Of a stretch of DNA of 64,000 bases, positions 10,878 to 20,399 are shown piece after piece. Where the stretch lies: contig CAKOGP040002280.1 in NCBI GenBank assembly GCA_933822405.4, positions 1 through 64,000 of the forward strand. The letters run 5' to 3'. The translations under genes were made by a program, and so were the position numbers. Position 1 is the stretch's first letter; every line of letters begins with the position of its first letter. Source of the DNA: Cylindrotheca closterium (lineage: Eukaryota > Bacillariophyta > Bacillariophyceae > Bacillariales > Bacillariaceae). The notes under the pieces were generated by a model. The model did not search any database. It saw nothing but the letters and a program-made list of their open reading frames with translations, and had not been told where the DNA came from.

Positions 10878-11461
10878 TAACATACACAGACAACCACAAG
10901 AATAATCTGATTTTGCTACTACTACGACTACTACGATTACTACCACCATGAATCTAAGGTGCACAATTGTTATTATACCAGTTTAGAATCTTGTACAAGC
11001 TACGGCGAGTCAGTCCCGTAGTCAGCCATCTTTTGAAAAGACGGCGGTGTTTTCATACAGGTTCATTTCCGAAAGTGGGGATCTTGGAGCGGCCTTTTAT
11101 CTAGCTGGTTTCTTTTTGTTTGGACATTGCTGATGCCAGGAGTGTCATCGTCTGCTTGTGTGTCTGCTTGTGTGTCTGCTTGTGTGTCTGCTTGTGTGTC
11201 TGCTTGTGTGTCTGCTTGTGTGTCCATTCTCCATTGACATTTGTTGTTGCTTTTATGGCTGCTGTACGCTTGGAAGATTTTCTGCAATTGCGTCTCCAAT
11301 CAGGTTCGTCACCCCCGTCGTTCGTTCCAAGCAGTGTCGCTCCAATGACTTTTGTGATATTGATAGTCCATCCATTAATCAATCAATCAATACACCCATC
11401 CATCAATCATCTTGGACCTATATACTGTGTATCTATTTATCATAGATTCATAGATACCTTC
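10878..11461. other. Intergenic with 12-bp minisatellite
   Basis: About 580 bases between two convergent genes. It contains a perfect 12-base minisatellite (listed separately) and an AATC-rich stretch near 11378-11410. Long plus-strand and minus-strand ORFs crossing it arise from the repeat and from the antisense of the LRR gene. Confidence 0.6.
11151..11222. repeat. Minisatellite, six perfect copies of a 12-mer
   Basis: The unit TCTGCTTGTGTG repeats six times without a mismatch. Because 12 is a multiple of 3, all six frames stay open and give artificial repeat peptides (for example KQTH or DTQA periods), which explains several spurious ORFs here. Confidence 0.97.
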
Positions 11462-12532
11462 TTACATGATGGAGCAAAGCTGAAAGCATTTGTCATTACC
11501 GTTCATGGAGGTCCGAATGGACGAATCAATGCTCTGTCTCATTCTCATGGAAGCTGCCGAGACATTCCTTGTCGCTGCCTTGTAAAAGTTATTGTCGGAA
11601 CTATACAGGTCTTTATCCATGCTTCCAATTCCAAAAAAGACATCATCCCGACTTCGTTGCCAGACCTTGAGACGGGGATGACATCCTTCCAAGTTGGTGT
11701 GATCTTCCAGCTGAAAATCTTCCACCGTACTCGGTATTTCCAAATGTTTCAACGAGGTACATCCACGAAAGGCCCCTCGTTCGACAGTTTGCAATCCTTC
11801 TGGCATTTTGATTTCTTGCAATCGAATGCAATCCGAAAAGGCATTGCCACACAACTTCAATAACGTGGAGGGAAGCTTGACTTTGGTCAAGGCAGCGCAG
11901 CTACCAAAGGCTTGATCGTGAATTTCTACCAGTCCCAACAATCGTGGGGAACACGTTTTGGTTTCAAATTGAATGTCCACCAGACTGGTGCAATGAAAAA
12001 AGGCAAACCCATGTATGCTTTTTACCGACGCTGGGATATGGACCGTCGTCAAGGATTCGCAATATTCAAAGGCCGATGCGGGGATAATGGACAAGGATGG
12101 TAGGTTGCTGCTGCTGCTGCTGCTATCGTAGGATGGCAATGTGACTTCGGTCAACAAGGTGGCTTGCGCAAAGGCATACACTCCCATTTGTCCAAGCGAC
12201 AGAGGACAGTGGACTTCAAATAAATACGGGCAGTTGTAGAAACAATAATCGCCAATTTTCTCAACGCCCTCTTGGATTTCCAAATAGGTCAATTTCGGTT
12301 GCTCGGCAAATGTGGAAGATGGGATGATTTTCGCGGATCCTTTGATCCGAAGTTTGACGATTGATTTTGGGATAAAAGCGTCTGGGTCGTGCCGTTTGGA
12401 TTTGTCATTGTCATTGCTATTGCTCCTTTTGTTGACACCCTTATTGGTGTTGTTCTCATGATCTCCCTTCTTGGCTTGTACTAATGTTGGTGGGTACTCA
12501 AACCAAGTGGAATCCAATTCAAACTTTGGCAT
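11462..12532 (-). CDS. BspA-type leucine-rich-repeat protein
   Basis: A 356-residue protein with about eight BspA-type (LRR_5) repeats at residues about 50-285, such as IGDYCFYNCPYLFEVHCP, SIHGFAFFHCTSLVDIQF, LCGNAFSDCIRLQEIKMP and VERGAFRGCTSLKHLEIPST. The N-terminus is Lys/Asn-rich and charged (about 15-50). The C-terminus, about 290-356, is Ser/Arg/Met-rich and not recognised. No signal peptide or membrane helix is visible. It differs from the BspA-type gene at 6716-8104 by lacking the C-terminal TPFHIL domain, so the two are separate family members and not a recent duplication. A polySer stretch near residue 140 is encoded by a CAG/CTG run. Confidence 0.85.
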   Translation of the reverse strand: MPKFELDSTWFEYPPTLVQAKKGDHENNTNKGVNKRSNSNDNDKSKRHDPDAFIPKSIVKLRIKGSAKIIPSSTFAEQPKLTYLEIQEGVEKIGDYCFYNCPYLFEVHCPLSLGQMGVYAFAQATLLTEVTLPSYDSSSSSSNLPSLSIIPASAFEYCESLTTVHIPASVKSIHGFAFFHCTSLVDIQFETKTCSPRLLGLVEIHDQAFGSCAALTKVKLPSTLLKLCGNAFSDCIRLQEIKMPEGLQTVERGAFRGCTSLKHLEIPSTVEDFQLEDHTNLEGCHPRLKVWQRSRDDVFFGIGSMDKDLYSSDNNFYKAATRNVSAASMRMRQSIDSSIRTSMNGNDKCFQLCSIM

Positions 12533-12583
12533 TCTCCCTCACAAGACAGAGCGGTTGTTGTTGTTGTTGTTGTTGTATGTAAA

Positions 12584-12638
<55 letters not shown>

Positions 12639-13113
12639 AGAGAGAGAGAGAGACCCAATTAATTCAAATGTGCTGTCGTATTATTTTAATAGACGTTATT
12701 GATGCTGATAAAACAGAGAGTCGTTTGGAACCGATATTCAATAATAGGTACAAAAAATGCGAAAGACACACGACATGACATCAGCGTCTTGTTTCGACCT
12801 ACCGGTATTACTGTTCAACTGACGTCGGGACGACGTACAGGCACTGTATCCTCGTAACATCGAGTTCGACCTATTCGAACCACTTTTGAATGAATCATCG
12901 AACACGCATGTTTCAAAATATCCAAACGTTCTTGCATCCATAAATCATAAAACATACCACGACTCTGGGTGTGTGTGTGTGTGTGAACTGCCCAAGCAAT
13001 CAATATTTTGTTTGACCAGAAACCCGTCCTCATCATCATAACATTCCCTACAGGGTCAATTCAAACGTGAAGAACGACAAAAAGTCGGAAACAAAACAAA
13101 ACAAACAATCAAA
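12533..13113. other. Intergenic with microsatellites
   Basis: Divergent promoter region between the minus-strand LRR gene and the RIO3-type kinase gene. It holds a TTG run (about 12554-12576), a perfect (GT)n tract of about 25 units at 12586-12635 next to a GA tract at about 12638-12653, a second short GT tract near 12969-12984, and a TACCGGTA word at 12800-12807. Short ORFs here come from these repeats. Confidence 0.7.
12586..12653. repeat. (GT)n followed by (GA)n microsatellite
   Basis: About 25 uninterrupted GT units are followed, after TTT, by about eight GA units. It lies about 460 bases upstream of the RIO3-type gene start. Confidence 0.95.
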
Positions 13114-15672
13114 ATGACAGATATTGCAACTACACCGCAACCAAGACCACAGGCGGCCACATCATCATCAGCCTCCTCCTCCATGAACCCTTCCGTCATT
13201 TCATCACCACCAAGTGACATGAAGCAGAGTGGGGATATTCCTGCAACATCCGCTCCAACGAGTAGTTCATCAGCAGATCCTGAAACGGGTCAATCGTCAA
13301 CACCACCAGAACCATCTGAAACGACACAACCTGTTGAGAATAATAACGCTCCTCCAAAACCAGCATTTTCATGGGGCAAGCCTATTAATGTTGTTGCAAA
13401 GGATACTGCTCCCAATGGCAGCAGTAGCAGTAGCAGTACAACAACAACAACAACAACAACAACTGCTGCCAAAGCCAAGAGTCTACTTTCCATCATGCAA
13501 GAAGAGCAAGAAATCTCCAAATCGCAACAGGCTCAAAAGGAAGAGGATGACTTTATGAAGCAAGCCATTCAACAATCATTGGCAATGCAACAGCAAGAAG
13601 AAGATGATTTGGCACTCGCCTTGAGGTTGTCCCAACTGGATGCAGGAATTACCGACAAGCCTACTGCTATGGCCATGAATGGTGGTGGTGGTGGTGGTGG
13701 GACTAAATCAACGCCTCCGGCCACATCTGGTGATCGAAAGCAAGCTCCAGTGTCCGCCGAGGCCAAAGTACCAGAGACGTCAACCCTTGCTGCTACTACT
13801 GCTACTACTGCTACTGCTACTACTGCTACTACTGCTACTACTAGTGATAGTACAAGTGCCGCTTCCATTCCCGCCGCCGCCACAGCAGCAGCATCCAGTG
13901 GTGATGGTGGTGGTGGTGGTGGTGGTCTTTCGGAAGATGAATTGGCATCGATTCAATTGGCGATTCAACAGGCCGAAGACGAAGACATGCAAAAGTCTTT
14001 GCAACTTGCCATGCAACTGGAACTGGAAAATGAAAGCTTATTGCGCACCAAGCAGCAGCAGCAGCAGCAACGAAGCGGTGGCGGCAGCAGCAGTATACAA
14101 AACCAAGGCAACGTGCGAGTCATTTCACGAGAAGAGTACCTGTTGGAACAGAAGGGACTCTTGCTGAAAAAGGATCATGGCGATGTGGACGAAGAATATT
14201 ACTACCAGCATCATCAAGCAAATAACACGGGTGCCGGATTCCGAATCAATGCCCAACATGCTTCTTCCAATCCTAATTGGACCCGATTGGACGGCTTTGT
14301 GGTCGGCCCGAATGATGAAATTCGTACCAAGCACGATCCCGAATTGCAAGGTCAAGCCAATGCCCATCGATTGCATTTGGACGATGAGTATGATCACTAC
14401 GAAGTGAATGGTGGTGGTGGTGGAAAAAGCAAAGGATTGAGGGTGGGCAACAAGGCCTACAATTCCTTTCAACAAACCATGAAGAAAAAGACCGTCAAGG
14501 GTGTGGCATCTCATGGCCAAGGTCGGGCCAATACGGATACCGAAAAGACCAAGGAAGGTGCTTTGGACAGTAGAGTCCGATTGTTGATTGGTAAGACCAT
14601 CAATCAAGATTGGATTGATGAATTTCATGGTTGTGTCAAGGAAGGCAAGGAAGCCTTGGTGTATCATGCTACTTCAGGTACCACGGCAGACGAGGAAATG
14701 GGAATTGGTCAAATGGATGATTTGTTCGGCACTACTACCAAAGTGGGCGACGTTGAAACGGGAAAATACGATGTGGCCGTCAAGGTATTCAAACGAATTC
14801 AAGAATTCCGCAACCGTGGACAATACGTCCAAGGAGATCCGCGGTATCACAGTCAAGACTTTTCTCATTCCAGTGGTCGAGCCCAATTGGAACTCTGGGC
14901 CGAAAAGGAATACCGCAACTTGATTCGGGCCTACCGGGTGGGGATTCCCGTACCCCAACCTCTGTTGCAACGCGAAAACGTTTTATTCCTAAGGTTTTTG
15001 GGACAAGATGGTTGGCCGTGTCCTCAATTGCGGGAAGTCAAACTGAAACGAAAGTCTCACAAATGGATGGCCTTGTATCAACAAACCATGGAAGCGATTC
15101 AAACTCTATATCAACAAGCACGATTGGTACATGGCGACTTGTCCGAGTACAATCTGTTAGTTTGCCCGAGCCACTTGTTATTGCGCAAGAAGAATCCAGA
15201 ATCATCCACAACGATTGAAGAAGAATCATCATCAGCAGCAGCAGCAAAGAAGAAGAAGAAGGACGAGAGTAGCGACGGCAAGATTGCCGATCCAGCGGAA
15301 GAAGAAGAAGAAGTGGAGGAGCAAGAAGAAGAAGAAGTAACAGTAGATGATGATCAGAAAATGCCCGCATCATTGGAGGATGATTCCAAACCCGCGCCTG
15401 AGGATGGTAAACAAAAGGCTGTGGAATTTGCAAGCAAGGATACCATAAAGGAGGACTCGTCATCCTTTTCGTACGATCCCAATGCCCTTCAAATTGCACT
15501 CATTGACTTTGGACAAGCCGTCGACATTCGGCATCCACAGGCCGAAGAATTGTTGGAACGTGATTTGCTACGAGTGAAGCAATTCTTTGTGAAGATGGGG
15601 ATTGCCAATACCCTGTCGAAGGAAGCCGCCATGGCCTATGTTACTACCGAAGGAGCACCACTGTTAATCTAA
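13114..15672 (+). CDS. RIO3-type atypical protein kinase with UIM-like motifs
   Basis: An 852-residue RIO kinase. The N-terminal third is Ser/Thr/Gln-rich with polyT/A, polyG and polyQ runs, and carries UIM-like helices at about 142-178 (KQAIQQSLAMQ, ALALRLSQLDA) and about 272-308 (ASIQLAIQQAEDED, QKSLQLAMQLE). A segment with RTKHDPELQGQANAHRL precedes the kinase domain, as in RIOK3. Kinase landmarks: glycine-rich equivalent CVKEGKEALVYHA (about 506), Lys557 in VAVKVFK, WAEKEYRNLIRA, PVPQPLL, catalytic loop LVHGDLSEYN with Asp675, and metal-binding IDFGQAVD with Asp798. About 100 acidic residues (roughly 683-790) are inserted between the catalytic loop and the metal-binding motif, where the family normally has a short loop. 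RIO kinases act in late 40S ribosome maturation; RIOK3 also has signalling roles in animals. Assignment to RIO3 over RIO1 rests on the THKD-type pre-kinase motif (TKHD) and AxVGIPVPxP; it is likely but not proven. Confidence 0.86.
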   Translation: MTDIATTPQPRPQAATSSSASSSMNPSVISSPPSDMKQSGDIPATSAPTSSSSADPETGQSSTPPEPSETTQPVENNNAPPKPAFSWGKPINVVAKDTAPNGSSSSSSTTTTTTTTTAAKAKSLLSIMQEEQEISKSQQAQKEEDDFMKQAIQQSLAMQQQEEDDLALALRLSQLDAGITDKPTAMAMNGGGGGGGTKSTPPATSGDRKQAPVSAEAKVPETSTLAATTATTATATTATTATTSDSTSAASIPAAATAAASSGDGGGGGGGLSEDELASIQLAIQQAEDEDMQKSLQLAMQLELENESLLRTKQQQQQQRSGGGSSSIQNQGNVRVISREEYLLEQKGLLLKKDHGDVDEEYYYQHHQANNTGAGFRINAQHASSNPNWTRLDGFVVGPNDEIRTKHDPELQGQANAHRLHLDDEYDHYEVNGGGGGKSKGLRVGNKAYNSFQQTMKKKTVKGVASHGQGRANTDTEKTKEGALDSRVRLLIGKTINQDWIDEFHGCVKEGKEALVYHATSGTTADEEMGIGQMDDLFGTTTKVGDVETGKYDVAVKVFKRIQEFRNRGQYVQGDPRYHSQDFSHSSGRAQLELWAEKEYRNLIRAYRVGIPVPQPLLQRENVLFLRFLGQDGWPCPQLREVKLKRKSHKWMALYQQTMEAIQTLYQQARLVHGDLSEYNLLVCPSHLLLRKKNPESSTTIEEESSSAAAAKKKKKDESSDGKIADPAEEEEEVEEQEEEEVTVDDDQKMPASLEDDSKPAPEDGKQKAVEFASKDTIKEDSSSFSYDPNALQIALIDFGQAVDIRHPQAEELLERDLLRVKQFFVKMGIANTLSKEAAMAYVTTEGAPLLI

Positions 15673-15714
15673 GAACAAATGAAATGACAGACCGACGGAT
15701 TGATTGACTGATTA

Positions 15715-15745
<31 letters not shown>

Positions 15746-16642
15746 AGTTCTATAGCTAGTACTAAGTACCAGCTAGGATGTACTAGTACATCCTAGCTGG
15801 ACATATCAATGTAGTTCCCAGAAGCTATGAATAAAATAATTACTATGGACTTGTCGGAGTTGGAAAGAACTACTATTAATAACACTGTAGGATGGAAACG
15901 AAGGGACGAATCTGTACGTATAGAAATAGTTGGACCGTATCAATCATAGGTCCGGGGTAGGTCGAACTGTGCGTGTATTCCTTCCTAATTAAAATTACTA
16001 CCGGTACCGGTACGCACGATTGATTGATTGATCATTGTTGGCTTCACTACCGGTACAATACCTACCACCAGCAGGTACCAGGTACCATTCTTCATCGAAG
16101 AAGGTCATTTGATTCTATCAAAACTTCGTTTGGTTGCACAGAACCAAGTTTACTTATCATCCAAGAACGATATCCCCAATCCCGGATTCAGACTTACACC
16201 GATGGCTCGCTTGAGTATTCGAATTCGATCGACTGACTCTTTCCAACTTCTCCACGCAACACGTCACGTTCTGGAGAATGTACACGTAATCATGTACCAA
16301 TCGGTGGAAAATGCACCACCACGAAACTTCGGAAAAGTGAGAATTCGTGGGACGAAAATAAAAAGGAGGCCTTTAGAAAGCGGACACAAACCGTAAAATC
16401 GAAGGTAGAGCTTCCGACACGTTTCAGGTTTCCTATCATTATCTTCTACAGTATCTTGTGGGATTGAGAATCAGTATCGTCCTATCAAGAAAGCAAGACA
16501 CTTGGTAATCCCTCCATCCACAACAAACAGTTTCAAAACCCTTCACAAAAACTTTCACACACAGGTTTTCACTTTTCAGGTCGTGAAGTTTCACACAAGT
16601 TTTTTCAATCTTCACACATTTTCACACATTGCACATCACAAG
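15673..16642. other. Intergenic, palindrome- and repeat-rich
   Basis: About 970 bases without a supportable gene. It holds TGATTGATT runs (about 15699-15745 and 16018-16032), a 32-base perfect palindrome, and the palindromic words TACCGGTACCGGTA (15999-16012) and TACCGGTAC (16048-16056). The last 130 bases before 16643 repeat TTCACAC-like words several times and are probably the 5' leader of the TPR gene. A 16028-16396 plus-strand ORF shows no domain. Confidence 0.6.
15769..15800. repeat. 32-bp perfect palindrome
   Basis: The arms CCAGCTAGGATGTA and TACATCCTAGCTGG flank a self-complementary CTAG centre, giving full two-fold symmetry over 32 bases. It sits about 97 bases downstream of the RIO3-type stop codon. 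A role as 3'-end hairpin, protein-binding site or inactive repeat is not distinguishable. Confidence 0.95.
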
Positions 16643-17500
16643 ATGACCATGTATCACTACCACAAGTCGTCTGCGGACCCCAAGGTCTCTGACGAAATGA
16701 AAGAATCCCGCGACTGCTATTGCGATGGACGTGACAAGTATACCGCTGGCGATTACCAAGCTGCCTACGACTCGTTCCAAAAGGCCGTTCAAATGCAAGA
16801 AGTCTTGTTTGGAAAGTACCACGAAGACACTGTAAAAAGTTACTGGTGGCTAGGAAAGGCAGCCTGTCAGACGCAAACGGAACCCCAAGAGGCTCTCAAG
16901 GCATTTCAAAGAGCCACGAGAACGGGGGAAGTAGCGCTCGGCAAGACCTTGTATTTGGAAATGTGCCAAGACATTGAAGAAACTTTGGCCCTAAGTGGGT
17001 GGGCCAAGGTACATGCCTTCAAGAAATCCAGTAGTAGTCCCACCTTACTAGGAGGCAGCAGTCGCAGTCTTCGTCTCAATGGAAGCGGTGGATCAAATCA
17101 CAACCACAATTCTTCTTCACTCAGTCTGAAAAGTCTCAATGGTTCTGGATCCTTGCGAAATCTCAAGACTTCCAAAAAGAAACTGATGAAAGTATTGCAA
17201 GATATCATTGGCCACGAACAAGAAGGCGATCGATATTTCAAACAAGGCCGTTACACCAAGGCCAATCACTACTATGGAAAGGCACTTGCCTTGCAAGACG
17301 AAACGATGGGAACGGACAGTTTGGACGGGGCTGACATTCGTTGCAAACTCGCGTTTTCAATGCTCAAAGATTCCTCGGCTACCAAACAGCAAGCGGCACA
17401 AACCTTGCAACTGGCCTATGAATGCTACATGAACAAGGTTGGAGAGAATCACCCTGCCACGTACGGAGTGGCGGCCAAGATGAAAACCATTGTGGCCTAA
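16643..17500 (+). CDS. Small TPR-repeat protein (kinesin-light-chain-like repeats)
   Basis: A 285-residue protein, starting at the first ATG of a frame that is open further upstream without ATG. Two TPR-containing halves are separated by a Ser/Gly/Asn-rich linker (about 130-185, SSSSPTLLGGSSRS). The first half has SRDCYCDGRDKYTAGDYQAA and FQKAVQMQEVLFGKYHEDTV; the second has GDRYFKQGRYTKANHYYGKA and ALQDETMGTDSLDGADI. The spacing, with E/Q-x-x-x-G-x-x-H/S at helix ends and GENHPATY near the C-terminus, resembles the TPR_10/TPR_12 repeats of kinesin light chains. No signal peptide or membrane helix is seen. A protein-interaction role is likely; the partner is unknown. Confidence 0.75.
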   Translation: MTMYHYHKSSADPKVSDEMKESRDCYCDGRDKYTAGDYQAAYDSFQKAVQMQEVLFGKYHEDTVKSYWWLGKAACQTQTEPQEALKAFQRATRTGEVALGKTLYLEMCQDIEETLALSGWAKVHAFKKSSSSPTLLGGSSRSLRLNGSGGSNHNHNSSSLSLKSLNGSGSLRNLKTSKKKLMKVLQDIIGHEQEGDRYFKQGRYTKANHYYGKALALQDETMGTDSLDGADIRCKLAFSMLKDSSATKQQAAQTLQLAYECYMNKVGENHPATYGVAAKMKTIVA

Positions 17501-18387
17501 ACAATAACACGTTGTAAAATGTTGCCAAGGGAAAGAAAAAAGAAGACGATGACTCACTCGTGCATCGCATGATACAGGATACAGGATACATAATATGATC
17601 ATTTTGTTTGGGAAAGAAACAGCCAAATGAAAATGCTTTGTAAAATTCAATAAAATTAGATTGCACATTATTGAAATTATTGTAATCCTATTTTGATGAT
17701 GACTTCTTATTTTAAAAAAAAAAGGATACATTAATCAAAATGCTTTTTGCCAAGACGCTTCTTTGCAGCCGTTTTAAATTTGATACGAGAATGGACAGCT
17801 ACTGGAAACCAAGAAATAGAATAAATCATCTTCAACTACTCTACATGATGAAATTGCAGTGACACTGTTCTTATTGCTTGTTCATGGTGGGAGGAGGAGT
17901 GTCTGCTGCAACATACATATATATTTTCAGGTTCCTCAGAAAATGGAAAGGCAAGAGGCGGCAAAAGATAATGTAATGGTTGCAGTAGTAGGCATAGGAG
18001 AGAAGGGTCTACTAAGATAGTATGACACTACCGATACGGTCTACTGTACCATCATAAAGCCGCGAACATTGGGCAGACGAGACTATTTGATGGATACCAA
18101 TACGGGGGAGGGGAACAATATGTTCCTTCCTTCCTTCCTTCCTTCCATTCGCTTTTGATGGGCTGGCGCTCCTCTGCGCGCTCAAAATGTCTCAAACGCC
18201 GCCAGGATTTGGTGAGTAAAAATCATTATTCTCATTTGCGTGGGCATACCGGTATTAGGTACAGTATCTGTACCGGTACCCTCTACCAGTACAACTTTCG
18301 CCACCGACCTGGCACATGGATTTTGGCATCTGCTACAGTACTGTTCGGTCATATAAACCCCTGTACCTAATCATCTCAAGGACCAAG
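17501..18387. other. Intergenic
   Basis: Nearly 890 bases without a gene. It contains a TTCC run at 18123-18146 and the palindromic words ATACCGGTAT (18246-18255) and GTACCGGTACC (18270-18280), about 110-140 bases upstream of the broken amine oxidase copy. Small minus-strand ORFs near 17357-17731 are antisense extensions of the TPR gene. Confidence 0.6.
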
Positions 18388-19950
18388 ATGAAGTTTTCGT
18401 CTCTCTTATTCACCACATTAGTCGCCCTTGCCTCTGGCCATTACGTTGATGAGAAACCTGAAAGTAAGTCGACAACATAGATTATTCAAGATTCCACCAC
18501 CACCACCACCACCATGAATCATTGCAATCAAAAGTCACATCGCAATCTCATCTTCGACGCTATATATGACCTTGCATTATTTTCGTCCCTTTCAGGCCGT
18601 CATGAAGTGCATTCTAACTATCATGATGTGAGATCTCATCACACGTCCGAGGATCCTGCTGAAAGTAAGTCATCCTTGGTATACTTGTGTTCAGCAACTC
18701 CTTCACTGGACGTACTCGCCATGTGCCATTATAGTAAAAGTGTCACACACAATCTCAAACAGTCATACTTCTTTGATTTCCTTTCTCTTCAGGCCGTTAC
18801 AACGAGGGGCCTTCTGAGTACGAGGTGAGATCGTCTCATCACAAGTCTGATGTGCATGAACGCACCCATCAAGACAGTACCAACAGCAACAACCTTCGTG
18901 GAGGGCCCTCTGCTGGAAATGGCTATGCTCATGGTCGATCTGGTTACTACCACGGCACCGATTCCAACGAACCTCGAGCTGGCGAGGGCCGAAGTGTGCA
19001 ACACGACGTTCTCATAATAGGTGCTGGAGCTGCTGGTCTCAGTGCCGCCCACGAGCTCGAAAAACAGGGCTGGACTAATTACAAGATCCTAGAGGCGCGA
19101 TCTTCCAGATGGGGGCTGTACTAGCTACCATGATCCACCAGAGTATCGCTGGGCAGGAAAGATGGGTTGGCATAGCTTCCTCACTGAATATGTGGCATAT
19201 GATGCAGTGAGAAACAATGTCATCAACAATTGTGAAAGTCAAGGCAATCAACACCCAAGGCGATGGTGTCTCCGTCACGTGCGGGGGCACTACCTACACT
19301 GCGTGGTACGTGATTGTGTCACGGTGCCAATGAAGATGCTCCAGAAGAATACGATCACCTTCACTCCTTCTCTACCGAGTTCGTATACCCAGGCAATCAA
19401 TAAGTTCATCATTGGCAATGGGTTCAAGGTCTGGATTGAGTACCAAGCCGGTGCAGAATACAAGGAGTATTTCACCCACACAACTGATTTGGCCATGTAC
19501 AGAACGTCGTGGGATGTGACTTCTCCGGCCATTGCTGCAGAGGCTGGATACCGACTGTTTTGGAACGAAGGATATCCGTATGGAGCCAGTACCAAAATTG
19601 TGGGTGGCCTCATTTATGGCAAAGCATACAACGAGTATGACGGCTTGTCATCGGAACAGAAGAAGAAGAAGATTGCGGAACACTTGGAAAAAGACGGCAT
19701 GGTGTATGGAACACCAACCGGCAGATGGACCGTCATGGATTGGAAGGAAGAAGACTACATTGAGGGTGCCTATACCATATTTGCGAATGAGGCCGACCAG
19801 TCAACCTTGTTAGATCCCATTTCATCCAAACTATACTTTGCTGGAGAAGCCTTAAATGAATGGACATGGGGTACGGTCCATGGAGCCGCTAAAACCGGAA
19901 GGGATCAAGCGAAGAAAATTGTGGCTGCTGGTGAACGTCGCCGCGAGTAA
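18388..19950 (+). pseudogene. Broken first copy of secreted flavin amine oxidase
   Basis: Same gene structure as the intact copy at 20400-22167: exon 1 18388-18463, exon 2 18596-18664, exon 3 from 18793, all joined in phase 1 with GTAAGT donors. The start encodes a signal peptide (MKFSSLLFTTLVALASG) and the FAD-binding GAGAAG is present. Compared with the intact copy, exon 3 lacks 227 bases after 19096 (junction near 19096-19101), which removes the part encoding GGRTR and the following segment, shifts the frame and leads to a stop at 19122-19124. Two further insertions follow: one A at GTGAAAGTC (about 19234) and two bases near 19317. Downstream the frame is open again to 19950, so most of the substrate domain is still readable but not joined to the N-terminus. 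Exon 3 is almost identical to the intact copy. A secreted N-terminal fragment could still be made; I call it a pseudogene. Confidence 0.85.
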
Positions 19951-20399
19951 GCAATTTAAAATGCATTGGCTGTGAGCCACTGCTGTTGTCCGTGCTCAAG
20001 GTAGAAGCAATATATAGTGTTACATATTATTATATTATGCATGGACCCTTTTATAAAAGGTACTGACCACAAGTACTTTTGCGTTGAATACGATTTATTC
20101 ATTTGATCCATGTGATCGATACAGTATTGACTGACTGTGAAACCATGCCGGGTACGAGTACCAGGTACGAGGTACTGGTACCGGTAGATCTTCAGACAAT
20201 GTCTCGCCGCCAGCAGGACGGCTCGCTCAAAATGCCAAAGATTCAATGGGGATTTTGGGGGTAAAATCATGCACCACAGTAGGTGCGGTGCTGCACGAGG
20301 GTACCGTTATCTGGTACACGCCTCCTTTTGATAAAACTGGAAACTGGGGTTGTACAGAACTTGAGACATCTTATATTGCTACTCATAGCAAGAACCAAG
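19951..20399. other. Intergenic within amine oxidase tandem repeat
   Basis: The first 96 bases match the 3' flank of the second copy (22168-22263) closely; similarity stops after GCATGGAC. The rest holds GTACC/GGTAC-rich palindromic words (about 20147-20187) and a TTTTATAAAA inverted element near 20050. Confidence 0.6.

Noticed and set aside
11120..11863. A 247-residue plus-strand ORF starting in the minisatellite
   Set aside because: It runs through the 12-base repeat and then antisense to the LRR gene; its openness comes from the repeat.
12586..12653. Telomere-like or CRISPR-like repeat
   Set aside because: Simple GT/GA microsatellite without spacers; no array with spaced identical repeats was found anywhere in the window.
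16028..16396. A 122-residue plus-strand ORF upstream of the TPR gene
   Set aside because: Does not start with ATG and spans GGTACC palindrome words; no domain.
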